From: a virus
Direction: 5' to 3' (one strand)
Virus record (IMG/VR): IMGVR_UViG_3300001533_002053
Span: 1 to 21,274 of that record
DNA length: 21,274 nucleotides
In this document: piece by piece, positions 6,396 through 13,200 of the stretch
How the letters are laid out: every line of letters begins with the position of its first letter
Position numbering within the stretch: the stretch's first letter is position 1
The notes under the pieces: generated by a model
Databases searched by the model: none
Told to the model about the DNA's origin: nothing
The model's input: only the letters and a program-made list of their open reading frames with translations
Program-made: the position numbers and the translations under genes

Positions 6396-7802
6396 ATGCC
6401 ATATCCCACATTAGCAAGCCTACCCGATCACGTTAAGAAGATGCCGAAAGGCGCGCAGGAAATCTATCAAGCGGCCTTTAACAGCGCCTTTGAACAGTAC
6501 AAAGGTGATGAAGGCAAGGCAACTGCAACTGCAATGGCAGCCGTGCAAAACAAATATAAGCAAGAGGGGGATAAGTGGATAGAGATAGAAGCAACCGACT
6601 ATGATGAAGAAATGCTGGTACTCTCTCCGAAGGCGCTTCAAATATCGGAGGCAGCCGAGATCACGCAAATACTCCCCTTAGGAGAGTGGAAGGGGCACAA
6701 AAAGGGCATCTTTAAAATCACCAGCGATGTCATTAAATCAATGATGGAAAATTTTACGAAAGGGGGGAGAGACAGGGTAGTTGATTATGAGCACGCGACG
6801 CTCACCGGCCAGGAGGCGCCTGCGGCGGGCTGGATCAAGGAGTTAATTGACGGGGGAACTAAAGGACTCTTGGCAAAGGTTGCGTGGAATGACAAAGCAA
6901 AGGAGTACATAAAAAAGAAGGAGTACAGATTTTTATCGCCGGTATTCTCTATGAACAGGAAGGACAAAAAGACGGGAGAGGACACCGGCCCCTACTTACA
7001 CTCAGTGGCGCTGACCAATGACCCTTTTCTTGATGGGATCATGCCGCTTGTAAATAAATCGTTTGTTAATATCTCAAAAATTGAAGAGTCAATAAACCTA
7101 CCTAACAAGGAGGATTGGAAAATGTTGAATAAAATCACAGAACTTTTAAAGCTTAAAGATACCGCAACAGAAGAAGAAATCACCAAGGCGTTAACCGACC
7201 TTGTAAACGCAAAGTCTCCCGAAGACGCGCACACACTCTTAGGAATTGATAAAGACACGAGCATTGATAGTGTGAAGTCAACTTTATCACTGTGTAATGA
7301 TACACTAAAAGAGCTCGGCCTTGAGACCGGGGCAGATATCGAAAAGGTGAAAGAGAAGATTGCCGCGCTTAAAGAAGAAGGCGGCAAAAAGATAGAAAAA
7401 GAGTATGTGCCCTTGAAAGATTTTAAAGCGCTCAATGATCAGATCGCCGAGAAAGACAAGCGAATCGAGGACATTGAGAAGACGCTCGCCTTAAAGGAGC
7501 AGGAGCGACTGAGAAAGTGGGCGGTTGACGATGAGAAACGGCTGACCCCCGCCATGTGGGAGTCCTGGGGTGAAGATATGGCGCTCAAGGACCCGGAGGG
7601 ATTTGAGAAGATCGCCAACACCATGCAAGCTCAGATCAACACCGAGCGGATCAGCGGTGAGAATTCTGTTGAAAAACAGAACGATGAGAAACGCGAACAG
7701 ATGATAAAAGAGGAGATGAAACTCAGCGATTGTGACTACGCTAAGGCTATGCTTACAGTAGCAAAGGATCACCCGGAGCTTTTCAAGGATGCCTTTGAAT
7801 AG
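6396..7802 (+). CDS. Prohead protease-scaffold polyprotein (Mu gpI-like) with N-terminal ChaB-like domain
   Basis: Residues 1-65 of this 468-residue protein resemble the ChaB family (LPDHVKKMPKGAQEIYQAAF, NKYKQEGDKW). Residues about 75-235 match the Mu-like gpI prohead protease, with the conserved VDYEHA (H133 predicted catalytic) and RFLSPVF (S181 predicted catalytic). Residues about 243-468 are a Lys/Glu-rich helical scaffold. In Mu, protease I also yields scaffold Z from an internal in-frame start, and the same arrangement is visible here at 7122. The protease would mature the procapsid by cutting scaffold and capsid parts. The ribosome site AAAGG lies near 6383. A strong hairpin follows the stop. 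Confidence 0.9.
   Translation: MPYPTLASLPDHVKKMPKGAQEIYQAAFNSAFEQYKGDEGKATATAMAAVQNKYKQEGDKWIEIEATDYDEEMLVLSPKALQISEAAEITQILPLGEWKGHKKGIFKITSDVIKSMMENFTKGGRDRVVDYEHATLTGQEAPAAGWIKELIDGGTKGLLAKVAWNDKAKEYIKKKEYRFLSPVFSMNRKDKKTGEDTGPYLHSVALTNDPFLDGIMPLVNKSFVNISKIEESINLPNKEDWKMLNKITELLKLKDTATEEEITKALTDLVNAKSPEDAHTLLGIDKDTSIDSVKSTLSLCNDTLKELGLETGADIEKVKEKIAALKEEGGKKIEKEYVPLKDFKALNDQIAEKDKRIEDIEKTLALKEQERLRKWAVDDEKRLTPAMWESWGEDMALKDPEGFEKIANTMQAQINTERISGENSVEKQNDEKREQMIKEEMKLSDCDYAKAMLTVAKDHPELFKDAFE
7122..7802 (+). CDS. Scaffold protein from an internal in-frame start (Mu gpZ-like)
   Basis: Within the protease gene, ATG 7122 is in frame (codon 243) and has a perfect AAGGAGGA (7107-7114) at a seven-base spacing, better than the site of the full-length gene. 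The product would be 226 residues, all helical and charged, with coiled-coil segments (for example IAALKEEGGKKIEKEYV) and no protease domain. Scaffolding proteins guide capsid assembly and are needed in many more copies than the protease, which such a nested start provides. This parallels Mu I/Z and lambda C/Nu3. It is predicted from the sequence and not shown experimentally. Confidence 0.8.
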   Translation: MLNKITELLKLKDTATEEEITKALTDLVNAKSPEDAHTLLGIDKDTSIDSVKSTLSLCNDTLKELGLETGADIEKVKEKIAALKEEGGKKIEKEYVPLKDFKALNDQIAEKDKRIEDIEKTLALKEQERLRKWAVDDEKRLTPAMWESWGEDMALKDPEGFEKIANTMQAQINTERISGENSVEKQNDEKREQMIKEEMKLSDCDYAKAMLTVAKDHPELFKDAFE

Positions 7803-7831
7803 ACATAGCCTCTAAGCCTTACCAAATTATT

Positions 7832-7862
7832 AAGCCCATCGTTTAAAGCGGTGGGCTTTTTT
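7832..7862 (+). terminator. Terminator-like hairpin between scaffold and decoration genes
   Basis: Arms 7832-7840 and 7850-7858 form nine base pairs (AAGCCCATC with GGTGGGCTT, one G-T wobble) around a nine-base loop, followed by a T run to 7862. It lies 30 bases after the protease-scaffold stop and 45 bases before the decoration start. It is a good intrinsic terminator by structure, but capsid genes continue downstream, so it may be partial, may need antitermination, or may protect the upstream mRNA end. Confidence 0.7.
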
Positions 7863-7906
7863 ATTGCCGGTGAAACACAATTACAACCTTAATGGAGGAT
7901 TTTACA

Positions 7907-8665
7907 ATGGCTATGGGCGAAACCACGATATTAACTAAAGAATTATTGAGTGATGCCGCGGTAACCGTGGCGAATGTATGGGGTAAACTGGGGAGTGACG
8001 ATGATCACTGCGCGGTGTGCTCCGCGGCTACTGATAAATTAATTGGGATCATTCAGCAAACCGCAACCGCAGCCGAGCAGACCATGAGACTAGTGCTCGT
8101 GGGTATTGCCGATCTTAAACTCGGCGACTCGGTAACCAGGGGCGACAGACTGACTTCCGATGCGAGCGGGTACGGTGTCACGGCAACCGCGGGACAGAAT
8201 TCCGGCGGGTGGGCGTGTGCCTCCGGTGTGTCGGGCGATATCATTCCCGTGCTGGTTGCACCTCAGACCCTCTCAAACGCCGCAGGCGTAGACGGTCATT
8301 CGTTTGTGAATTACGCAATGGCGACCTATGATTTTGACGTTGACGGAGGCGACACAGGTGATATCGCATTGGGCGTAACCATCCCCGATAACGCGATTAT
8401 TATCGATGGATTGCTGGATATCATAACGCCTTGTGTTTCTGTGAGTGATAACGGCACCATCGCTCTGAAAGCGCAGACCGCTGGGGATCTCCTGGACACG
8501 GTGGATGCCGACACCCTAAGCGGTGTCGAGGCCCTTATCCCCGTAGGCACGGCGGCGACTGCAATCAAGCTCACTGCGGCGAGAGAGTTAACGCTTACCA
8601 TCGCCACAAACGACTTGACTGCCGGCAAGTTCATCGTGCTCGTAATGTATATCATGAGCATCTAA
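7907..8665 (+). CDS. Capsid decoration protein
   Basis: This protein has 252 residues when started at ATG 7907, which has GGAGGA (7894-7899) seven bases upstream. An in-frame ATG at 7892 overlaps that site and is unlikely. Residues about 1-110 resemble a head decoration domain (DUF2190-like), with a repeated beta pattern and Gly-rich turns (VLVGIADLKLGDSV). Residues about 115-252 form a second beta-rich domain (YDFDVDGGDTGDIALGVTIP and AARELTLTIATNDLTAGKF) of a type seen in phage structural proteins. It lies between scaffold and major capsid genes, where decoration proteins usually lie. It probably coats and stabilises the head. Confidence 0.78.
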   Translation: MAMGETTILTKELLSDAAVTVANVWGKLGSDDDHCAVCSAATDKLIGIIQQTATAAEQTMRLVLVGIADLKLGDSVTRGDRLTSDASGYGVTATAGQNSGGWACASGVSGDIIPVLVAPQTLSNAAGVDGHSFVNYAMATYDFDVDGGDTGDIALGVTIPDNAIIIDGLLDIITPCVSVSDNGTIALKAQTAGDLLDTVDADTLSGVEALIPVGTAATAIKLTAARELTLTIATNDLTAGKFIVLVMYIMSI

Positions 8666-8693
8666 GAATCTCATAAACTAGAATCTCAAAAAT

Positions 8694-8729
8694 AAAGCCT
8701 TGGGCAAAAAACACCGCTCGGGGCTTTTT
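8694..8729 (+). terminator. Terminator-like hairpin before the major capsid gene
   Basis: Arms 8694-8702 and 8719-8727 pair over nine base pairs (AAAGCCTTG with CGGGGCTTT, two G-T wobbles) around a 16-base loop and run into a short T tract to 8729. It sits in the 89-base gap between the decoration and major capsid genes, just upstream of the capsid gene's AAGGAGGA. It may be an intrinsic terminator or an mRNA-stabilising structure. Confidence 0.6.
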
Positions 8730-8754
8730 CACTTTTAAACAAGGAGGATTTACG

Positions 8755-9687
8755 ATGCCTGAACCTAGAGACATGCACGTCAATCGACCATTGACTAAAT
8801 TATCAATCGCGTACAAGAACGATGAGTACATCTGGCCTAAAGTGATGCCGGTGGTAAAGGTGACCAAGCGGAGTGACAGCTACTGGGTGCTTGATAAGGC
8901 CGACGCCTACCGAATCCACGATGATAAGATGGGGCCGACGGCGAAACCCAATGAGATCAAGTGGGGAGTGAGCACCGATAATTACAGCGTTGTCGATCAT
9001 GGCCTGGGTGACTGGGTTGCACAAACTGAGATTGATAACGCCGATGTGCCCCTGGCCCCGCTCGAACAGACAAATGAAAACTTAAATGTTGCGCTTGATA
9101 ATGCGCAGGAGTATAGAGTCGCGCAGATAGCATTCGGCTCAGCCAACTATGGGTCAAATACTACAACTCCCTCTCCCTTGTGGGGTGCATCCAGTGACAC
9201 CCCTATTAAGGATGTGATGGACGCAATCGAGGCGTGTTTTATGAGGGCAAACACCCTGGTGTTCGGCCAGGATGCCTGGAGCGCATTCCGAAGATTGCCG
9301 GAGATCATTGACGCCTGTAAAGCAGTGAATAAGGGCGGCGGTAGCTTTGCAGGCGGCATGGTGAGCCCGAACGAAGTCGCCACCCTCTTTGAGGTCGATG
9401 AGGTGGTCGTGGGTAGAGCGAGAAGGATCAGCACCAAGAGAGGGCAGACGGCAAGCTATGCCAGGATGTGGGGTAAGCACATGGCCGCGCTGCATGTGAC
9501 CAAGAATCCCGGGATTAAATCCATTTCTTTTGGATTGACCTTCTCTGAAATGCAGCGGCAGACACTCACCGTGAAAGACGGCACCCGGGGCACCAAGGGC
9601 GCTACCTTTGTGAAGGTGTGCTGGAACAGTGACGAGAAGGTAGTCGCGAGTGATTGCGGGTACCTCCTGGATTCCGTAATCTCATAA
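8755..9687 (+). CDS. Major capsid protein (HK97-fold predicted)
   Basis: This 310-residue protein has a strong ribosome site, AAGGAGGA (8741-8748), six bases before ATG 8755. Its position directly after protease-scaffold and decoration genes is that of the major head protein in Mu-like modules. The N-terminal segment (LSIAYKNDEYIWPKVMPVV), the central helical region (NENLNVALDNAQEYRVAQ) and the P-domain-like stretch with AWSAFRRLPEI are typical of capsid proteins of this length. No long scaffold-like N-terminal extension is seen, consistent with scaffold supplied separately. The HK97 fold is expected from the family and cannot be shown here. Confidence 0.88.
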   Translation: MPEPRDMHVNRPLTKLSIAYKNDEYIWPKVMPVVKVTKRSDSYWVLDKADAYRIHDDKMGPTAKPNEIKWGVSTDNYSVVDHGLGDWVAQTEIDNADVPLAPLEQTNENLNVALDNAQEYRVAQIAFGSANYGSNTTTPSPLWGASSDTPIKDVMDAIEACFMRANTLVFGQDAWSAFRRLPEIIDACKAVNKGGGSFAGGMVSPNEVATLFEVDEVVVGRARRISTKRGQTASYARMWGKHMAALHVTKNPGIKSISFGLTFSEMQRQTLTVKDGTRGTKGATFVKVCWNSDEKVVASDCGYLLDSVIS

Positions 9688-9705
9688 TCATTGACGAGGT
9701 GATCT

Positions 9706-10131
9706 ATGTCGTACTGTGCACAGTCCGATCTTTTAAGTCAGATTAGCGAGTCTCAATTGATCAGCCTGACCGATGACAACGATACCGGCGCGGTAGTTGA
9801 GGGCATCGTGACCCAGGCGATCGCCGACGCCGATAGTGAGATCGACGGCTGGATAGGGAAAAAGTACCAGGTGCCCTTGACCACCGTCCCCGACATTGTA
9901 CAAAAACTTTCAATTGATATCTCGCTCTACAATCTCTATTCCCGTAGTAGGGGAATCCCCGAGGACCGGAAAGATCGGTACAAGAACGCGATCACCTTTT
10001 TAAAGGCAGTGGCAAAGGGGGAGGCGACGCTCGGAGAGGATGATCCGGGCGGAAGCCCCACTGTTGAAACCATTGAGATTAATGTGGGAGCCGACAGAAC
10101 ATTTGATCGTACAAATTTAGAGGGGTTTTGA
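9706..10131 (+). CDS. Head-tail connector, Mu gp36-like (DUF1320)
   Basis: This 141-residue protein begins MSYCAQSDLLSQISESQLIS, a classic start for the Mu gp36-like DUF1320 family. The DSEIDGWIGKKYQVPL segment and later YNLYSRSRG and YKNAITFLKAVAKGE also match that family. These proteins join the head to the tail as an adaptor on the portal. The ribosome site GAGGTG lies near 9696. The stop overlaps the next start (TGATG, sharing the A at 10131). Confidence 0.9.
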   Translation: MSYCAQSDLLSQISESQLISLTDDNDTGAVVEGIVTQAIADADSEIDGWIGKKYQVPLTTVPDIVQKLSIDISLYNLYSRSRGIPEDRKDRYKNAITFLKAVAKGEATLGEDDPGGSPTVETIEINVGADRTFDRTNLEGF

Positions 10132-10658
10132 TGATTAAAATAAAAGTCAAGACCCCTACGGTCAAAATCCCGAAGCTTTTGACCAGGCAGATAATGCTGG
10201 GCGCAGGTACCCTGATAGTCAATAACTACAAGCAACGCCTAAACCGTGGTATGGGGGTGAGCGAGAGTGGAAACATTGTAAAATTACAGAAACTCTCAGA
10301 AATCACCAAAAAAAACAAAGGCTCTAATATCCCTCTGATAGATACGGCGAGAATGGCGAGTGCATTCAGGGTGGATCCGGCGCTCACCACGGAGAAAAGG
10401 GCGGTCTTTAATTTCCCGCAATCCGAGTCATGGAAAGCGGGAATACACCAGAAGGGAGTGACCATAAAGCCGAAGAAGAAAGGCGGTAGGTTGTGCGTCC
10501 CCTTCGGTGATAAATTTCTGTTCTTAAAATCTGTGACCATCCCGGCGAGGAGGCACGTGGGATTTTCTAAAAAGGATATCAGTGATGCGCTGAAGTACAT
10601 TAACTATAAGACCAGCAAACAATTAGAAGAGGGAACGAAAATTGGGAAGGCCAGGTAA
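10131..10658 (+). CDS. Virion morphogenesis/tail completion protein, Mu gpG-like
   Basis: This 175-residue basic protein starts at ATG 10131, which shares a base with the stop of the connector gene. A TTG one codon earlier is less likely. It has the pattern of the Mu gpG-like phage virion morphogenesis family: a helical N-terminal part, a conserved region with IPLIDTARMASAF, and a C-terminal part with IHQKGVTIKPKKKGGRL and IPARRHVGFSKKDI. Such proteins complete or stabilise the head-tail joint. Its place between the gp36-like protein and the predicted tail terminator agrees. Confidence 0.85.
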   Translation: MIKIKVKTPTVKIPKLLTRQIMLGAGTLIVNNYKQRLNRGMGVSESGNIVKLQKLSEITKKNKGSNIPLIDTARMASAFRVDPALTTEKRAVFNFPQSESWKAGIHQKGVTIKPKKKGGRLCVPFGDKFLFLKSVTIPARRHVGFSKKDISDALKYINYKTSKQLEEGTKIGKAR

Positions 10659-10797
10659 AGAGCAAGATAAAAAGCCTAAGATATTGTGGACCACAAAAGA
10701 CACGGAAGACGGTATTCCTATACCCTTTTTTGTAATTGCGAATCAGGCGGTAGTGCCCGAGAGCCTTATCGAAGAGGAAGAAGATCATGGCGGATGA
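10642..10797 (+). CDS. Small hypothetical protein with TTG start
   Basis: An open frame of 51 codons runs from TTG 10642 to TGA 10795-10797. AGAGGGA (10627-10633) lies eight bases upstream of the TTG, and the frame overlaps both neighbours, by 17 bases at its start and 11 at its end. The C-terminus is acidic (VPESLIEEEEDHGG) and the middle has IPIPFFVIANQAV. A VPE segment also occurs in the 68-residue protein at 11334. It fills a 128-base space that otherwise has no gene. No function is recognised, and a structural accessory role is a guess. Confidence 0.55.
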   Translation: MGRPGKEQDKKPKILWTTKDTEDGIPIPFFVIANQAVVPESLIEEEEDHGG

Positions 10798-11260
10798 GAG
10801 CATAAAAGAGTTGATCGTGGATAATATTACCGACGCGATAAGGGAAATCCAGATCACTAACGGCTATGCCAATACCCTTGAAACCCGGACGGTAGTTCGG
10901 GGAAGAGAAACGCCTGGCGCCAATATCTCACCGATTGTGATGGTATTTGAGGGAGCTGACATAAAAAACACTACACCGGAAAGTGAATTTGGATCGGAAA
11001 TAATAAACCACCGGTCACTCTCTATTGTGGTTGATCTCTATGTCTCTACCCGTGAAAATCTCACCACTAAGTTAAACTCCCTGGAGGCGGATATCATAAA
11101 AGCCGTGATGGTTGATCAGACCCGGGGCGGGTATGCTACTACCACTTCTTTCGAGGAGTCGATGCCCGGCTTTGATGTTGAGGATAAGGCAATAGGGGGA
11201 AGGGAATTAACATTCCATGTGTCTTACACGATGATTGAGACTGATCCCTATAGACAATAA
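10787..11260 (+). CDS. Predicted tail terminator/minor tail protein
   Basis: This 157-residue protein has the features of tail terminator proteins (lambda gpU-like, or DUF3168-like head-tail joining): a helical N-terminus (ELIVDNITDAIREI), a beta strand followed by RGRETPGANISPIVMVFEGA, a strand with SLSIVVDLYVS, a helix (KLNSLEADIIKAVM), and a C-terminal strand (LTFHVSYTMIE). These cap the tail tube and join it to the head. It follows the gpG-like gene and precedes the tube gene, as expected. The exact family is not certain. Confidence 0.7.
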   Translation: MADESIKELIVDNITDAIREIQITNGYANTLETRTVVRGRETPGANISPIVMVFEGADIKNTTPESEFGSEIINHRSLSIVVDLYVSTRENLTTKLNSLEADIIKAVMVDQTRGGYATTTSFEESMPGFDVEDKAIGGRELTFHVSYTMIETDPYRQ

Positions 11261-11287
11261 GAAACTAAAAACAATCACTCATTTAAT

Positions 11288-11318
11288 CCCGTTATCGTTA
11301 TCAGGTAGCGGGTTTTTT
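11288..11318 (+). terminator. Terminator-like hairpin before the 68-residue tail-region gene
   Basis: CCCGTTATC (11288-11296) pairs with GGTAGCGGG (11304-11312) over nine base pairs (two G-T wobbles), loop of seven, and six T residues follow (11313-11318). It lies in the gap between the predicted tail terminator gene and the gene at 11334. By structure it is one of the better intrinsic terminators in the window. Confidence 0.68.
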
Positions 11319-11333
11319 ATATGGGAGGGCAAC

Positions 11334-11540
11334 ATGGCAAAACTGAAAAACGATGATCCTGTCACAAAGACCATCAGGGGCGTGGGTGTCTTTAAGGGTT
11401 ACGAGGAAAGGGACGACGTGCCCGAAAAAGTAGTTGAATCGTATAAGAAACTCGACGGGTGGAGTGTGCCAGCCCCACAAAAGAAAAAATTTTCATCTTC
11501 TCTCACCACCCAGGAAGATGACAAAAAAGAGGAGGATTAA
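11334..11540 (+). CDS. Small hypothetical protein (68 residues) upstream of tail tube gene
   Basis: The start is ATG 11334, with GGGAGGG (11323-11329) four bases upstream. The longer in-frame reading from 11235 would run back through the hairpin and into the previous gene. The product is 68 residues: a Lys/Asp-rich N-terminus, a middle with VGVFKGYEERDDVPEKVVES and KKLDGWSVP, and a highly charged C-terminus (ending EDDKKEED). Similar short phage structural-region proteins are known, but I cannot assign a role. The stop is four bases before the tail tube start. Confidence 0.6.
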   Translation: MAKLKNDDPVTKTIRGVGVFKGYEERDDVPEKVVESYKKLDGWSVPAPQKKKFSSSLTTQEDDKKEED

Positions 11541-11543
11541 CTA

Positions 11544-12716
11544 ATGGCTGTCACAAACAGAATACAGCAAGGAAGGACAGTTCAATTTTTTTCAAAGGTA
11601 GAGACGGAAAAGGGCGTTCTCATCTGTCCAACGGCAACTGACTTTAATGTGATTGCCGGCCAGCCTGATTTCGGGCAGCAGTCCAGTTTTACCGACTCAA
11701 CTGAGATACGAAACTCACGATCGCTGGTAGATCGATTTCAGGACCAGAGACCGGCGGGTAGTTGGAGTGTGCCGATGCTGGTGAGACCATCCGGTACCGC
11801 AGGCACCGCACCGGACGGAGCGGCGATGCTAGAGGCGGCGTTCGGCACAGAGGATATTGTGACCGATACGAGCGTCACCTATTCGTTTACCATGGATAAT
11901 GATCTCCCTACCTTAACTATCGCCATCGGGTACGCGGACGTGGCGTGGTGGCTGGTGGGCGCGACGGTGAATGAATTAAAACTCACTTTGACCAATAAGG
12001 GGGCGCTGCAATTGAATTTTAGCGGTGGCTACATGTGGGATTGTTACGCCGGCTATACCGAGCTCGATGACTCAACCGGTGGTGGCGCCTCGGTAGAGCT
12101 TGCATCGGGAGAGGCGGTTAAGTTTACCGTGGGCGCTCTTATTCAGTTCTATACGGGAGACGCCTGGGATGACAACGAAGATGCCGGCTATGAGATCACC
12201 GCGATTAATTACGATGAAGATACCCTCACCCTGGGAACGTCAGCGCCTGCACTATCTACAGGTGATCTGGTCAAGTACTATCTGCCCGCATCCCCGACCG
12301 AGGTGGGAGAGTCGATCGAGTGCAGAACAGGGACGGTAGAATTTGATGACGTGGTTACCAAGGTGACCTCATGCGAGGCGACACTCGCCAATAACAACAG
12401 TTATCTTGAGGATGAGATCTCAAGCGATGACAATCCCACAGATTTTGTCTCTGATATAAGAAGCATCAAGGCCGCGACCAACATCGTATTGAGAACGGAT
12501 GACCTTATCCACTTCAGGAACTCCCGGGCAAATACCCAGGTGAAGATCGAAATACTGGGGGGAGACGAAGCGGGAAAATACATGGCGTTTAATATTCCCC
12601 AGGCGGTAGGAGACACCCCGGCCATGTCGGGTGATCTTCAGAGAACCGCAGCCCTCAACTTCACCGGCCTCGGGACGACCTCACTGGAGGACGAAGCAAC
12701 GCTCGTATTCACCTAA
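11544..12716 (+). CDS. Major tail tube protein (predicted)
   Basis: This 390-residue, beta-rich protein lies between the tail terminator and the chaperone gene, the standard place for the tube protein. Its start has AAGAGGAGGA 13-3 bases upstream. Sequence cues are the N-terminal QGRTVQFFSKVETEKG, the Asp/Thr-rich STEIRNSRSLVD region, and a C-terminal part with KIEILGGDEAGKYMAF and RTAALNFTG. Residues about 180-260 (from SVELASGEAVKFTVGALIQF) look like an inserted beta domain that splits the tube fold and may be displayed on the tail surface. The length is above that of minimal tube proteins, consistent with an insertion. Confidence 0.78.
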   Translation: MAVTNRIQQGRTVQFFSKVETEKGVLICPTATDFNVIAGQPDFGQQSSFTDSTEIRNSRSLVDRFQDQRPAGSWSVPMLVRPSGTAGTAPDGAAMLEAAFGTEDIVTDTSVTYSFTMDNDLPTLTIAIGYADVAWWLVGATVNELKLTLTNKGALQLNFSGGYMWDCYAGYTELDDSTGGGASVELASGEAVKFTVGALIQFYTGDAWDDNEDAGYEITAINYDEDTLTLGTSAPALSTGDLVKYYLPASPTEVGESIECRTGTVEFDDVVTKVTSCEATLANNNSYLEDEISSDDNPTDFVSDIRSIKAATNIVLRTDDLIHFRNSRANTQVKIEILGGDEAGKYMAFNIPQAVGDTPAMSGDLQRTAALNFTGLGTTSLEDEATLVFT

Positions 12717-12755
12717 AACAATATTCAACCAAATAACTTTAACGTATCGAGAGAA

Positions 12756-12787
12756 AGGGGCAGCGCCTTTAACCGGGCGCTGTCCTT
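12756..12787 (+). terminator. Strong 12-base-pair hairpin before the tail chaperone gene
   Basis: Arms 12756-12767 and 12776-12787 pair over 12 base pairs (two G-T wobbles) around an eight-base loop. Only a poor T-run follows, so the structure may act as an mRNA stability or processing element rather than a full terminator. It sits in the 91-base gap between the tail tube and chaperone genes, 20 bases before the chaperone start, which has its own AGAGGAGG ribosome site. Confidence 0.5.
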
Positions 12788-12807
12788 ATCTTGTTAGAGG
12801 AGGTTTT

Positions 12808-13200
12808 ATGTCAAGTTTCATTGAGGTCGTTACTGACGATGAAGAAATACCGTTAAAGGTTGGTGACTCAACGATCTGGTACCGCAGGTTTGATATCGAA
12901 GAGTATAACCGGATTGTGAAGCGGTGGACCACAAAGGGAAAAATTAATCGCGCAACCGGCGAGCGCATTCTCCACACGGACGATCAAGGGGTGAGCAATG
13001 ACCTCTTGGATTACCTTATCAAAAGGTGGGAAAACATCAAGCATCCTAAAACTAAAAAGGATGTTGAGTGTACCAAGGAAATGAAACTGAAGCTCCCCAC
13101 CGATATACGGCTTGAGATACTGGACAAAGCCGGTGCGAAGGATGCAATCGGTGACACTGAACCAGAAAAAAAAACATCCGTGAGTACGCCGAGTACATAA
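12808..13200 (+). CDS. Tail assembly chaperone, short form (lambda gpG-like role)
   Basis: The start is ATG 12808 with AGAGGAGG (12797-12804) just upstream. An in-frame reading from 12631 runs back into the tail tube gene and is discounted. The product is 130 residues: a beta-strand N-terminal region (IEVVTDDEEIPLKVGDSTIW), then helices (FDIEEYNRIVKRW), typical of tail chaperones that act before the tape measure is coated with tube protein. The gene ends at TAA 13198-13200 after a run of nine A residues. It lies between the tail tube and tape measure genes, as chaperones do. Ribosomes that do not shift make this form. Confidence 0.8.
   Translation: MSSFIEVVTDDEEIPLKVGDSTIWYRRFDIEEYNRIVKRWTTKGKINRATGERILHTDDQGVSNDLLDYLIKRWENIKHPKTKKDVECTKEMKLKLPTDIRLEILDKAGAKDAIGDTEPEKKTSVSTPST

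Noticed and set aside
6208-6414. A 68-codon frame overlapping the portal's 3' end
   Set aside because: It lies inside the portal frame in another phase, without a ribosome site or recognised product.
7892-7906. Upstream ATG for the decoration protein at 7892
   Set aside because: It overlaps the GGAGGA that best serves the in-frame ATG at 7907.
11235-11333. Long N-terminal extension of the 68-residue protein from 11235
   Set aside because: It would run through the terminator-like hairpin and the previous gene's end; ATG 11334 has its own ribosome site.
12631-12807. Long N-terminal extension of the tail chaperone from 12631
   Set aside because: It overlaps the tail tube gene and the hairpin, while ATG 12808 has AGAGGAGG just upstream.
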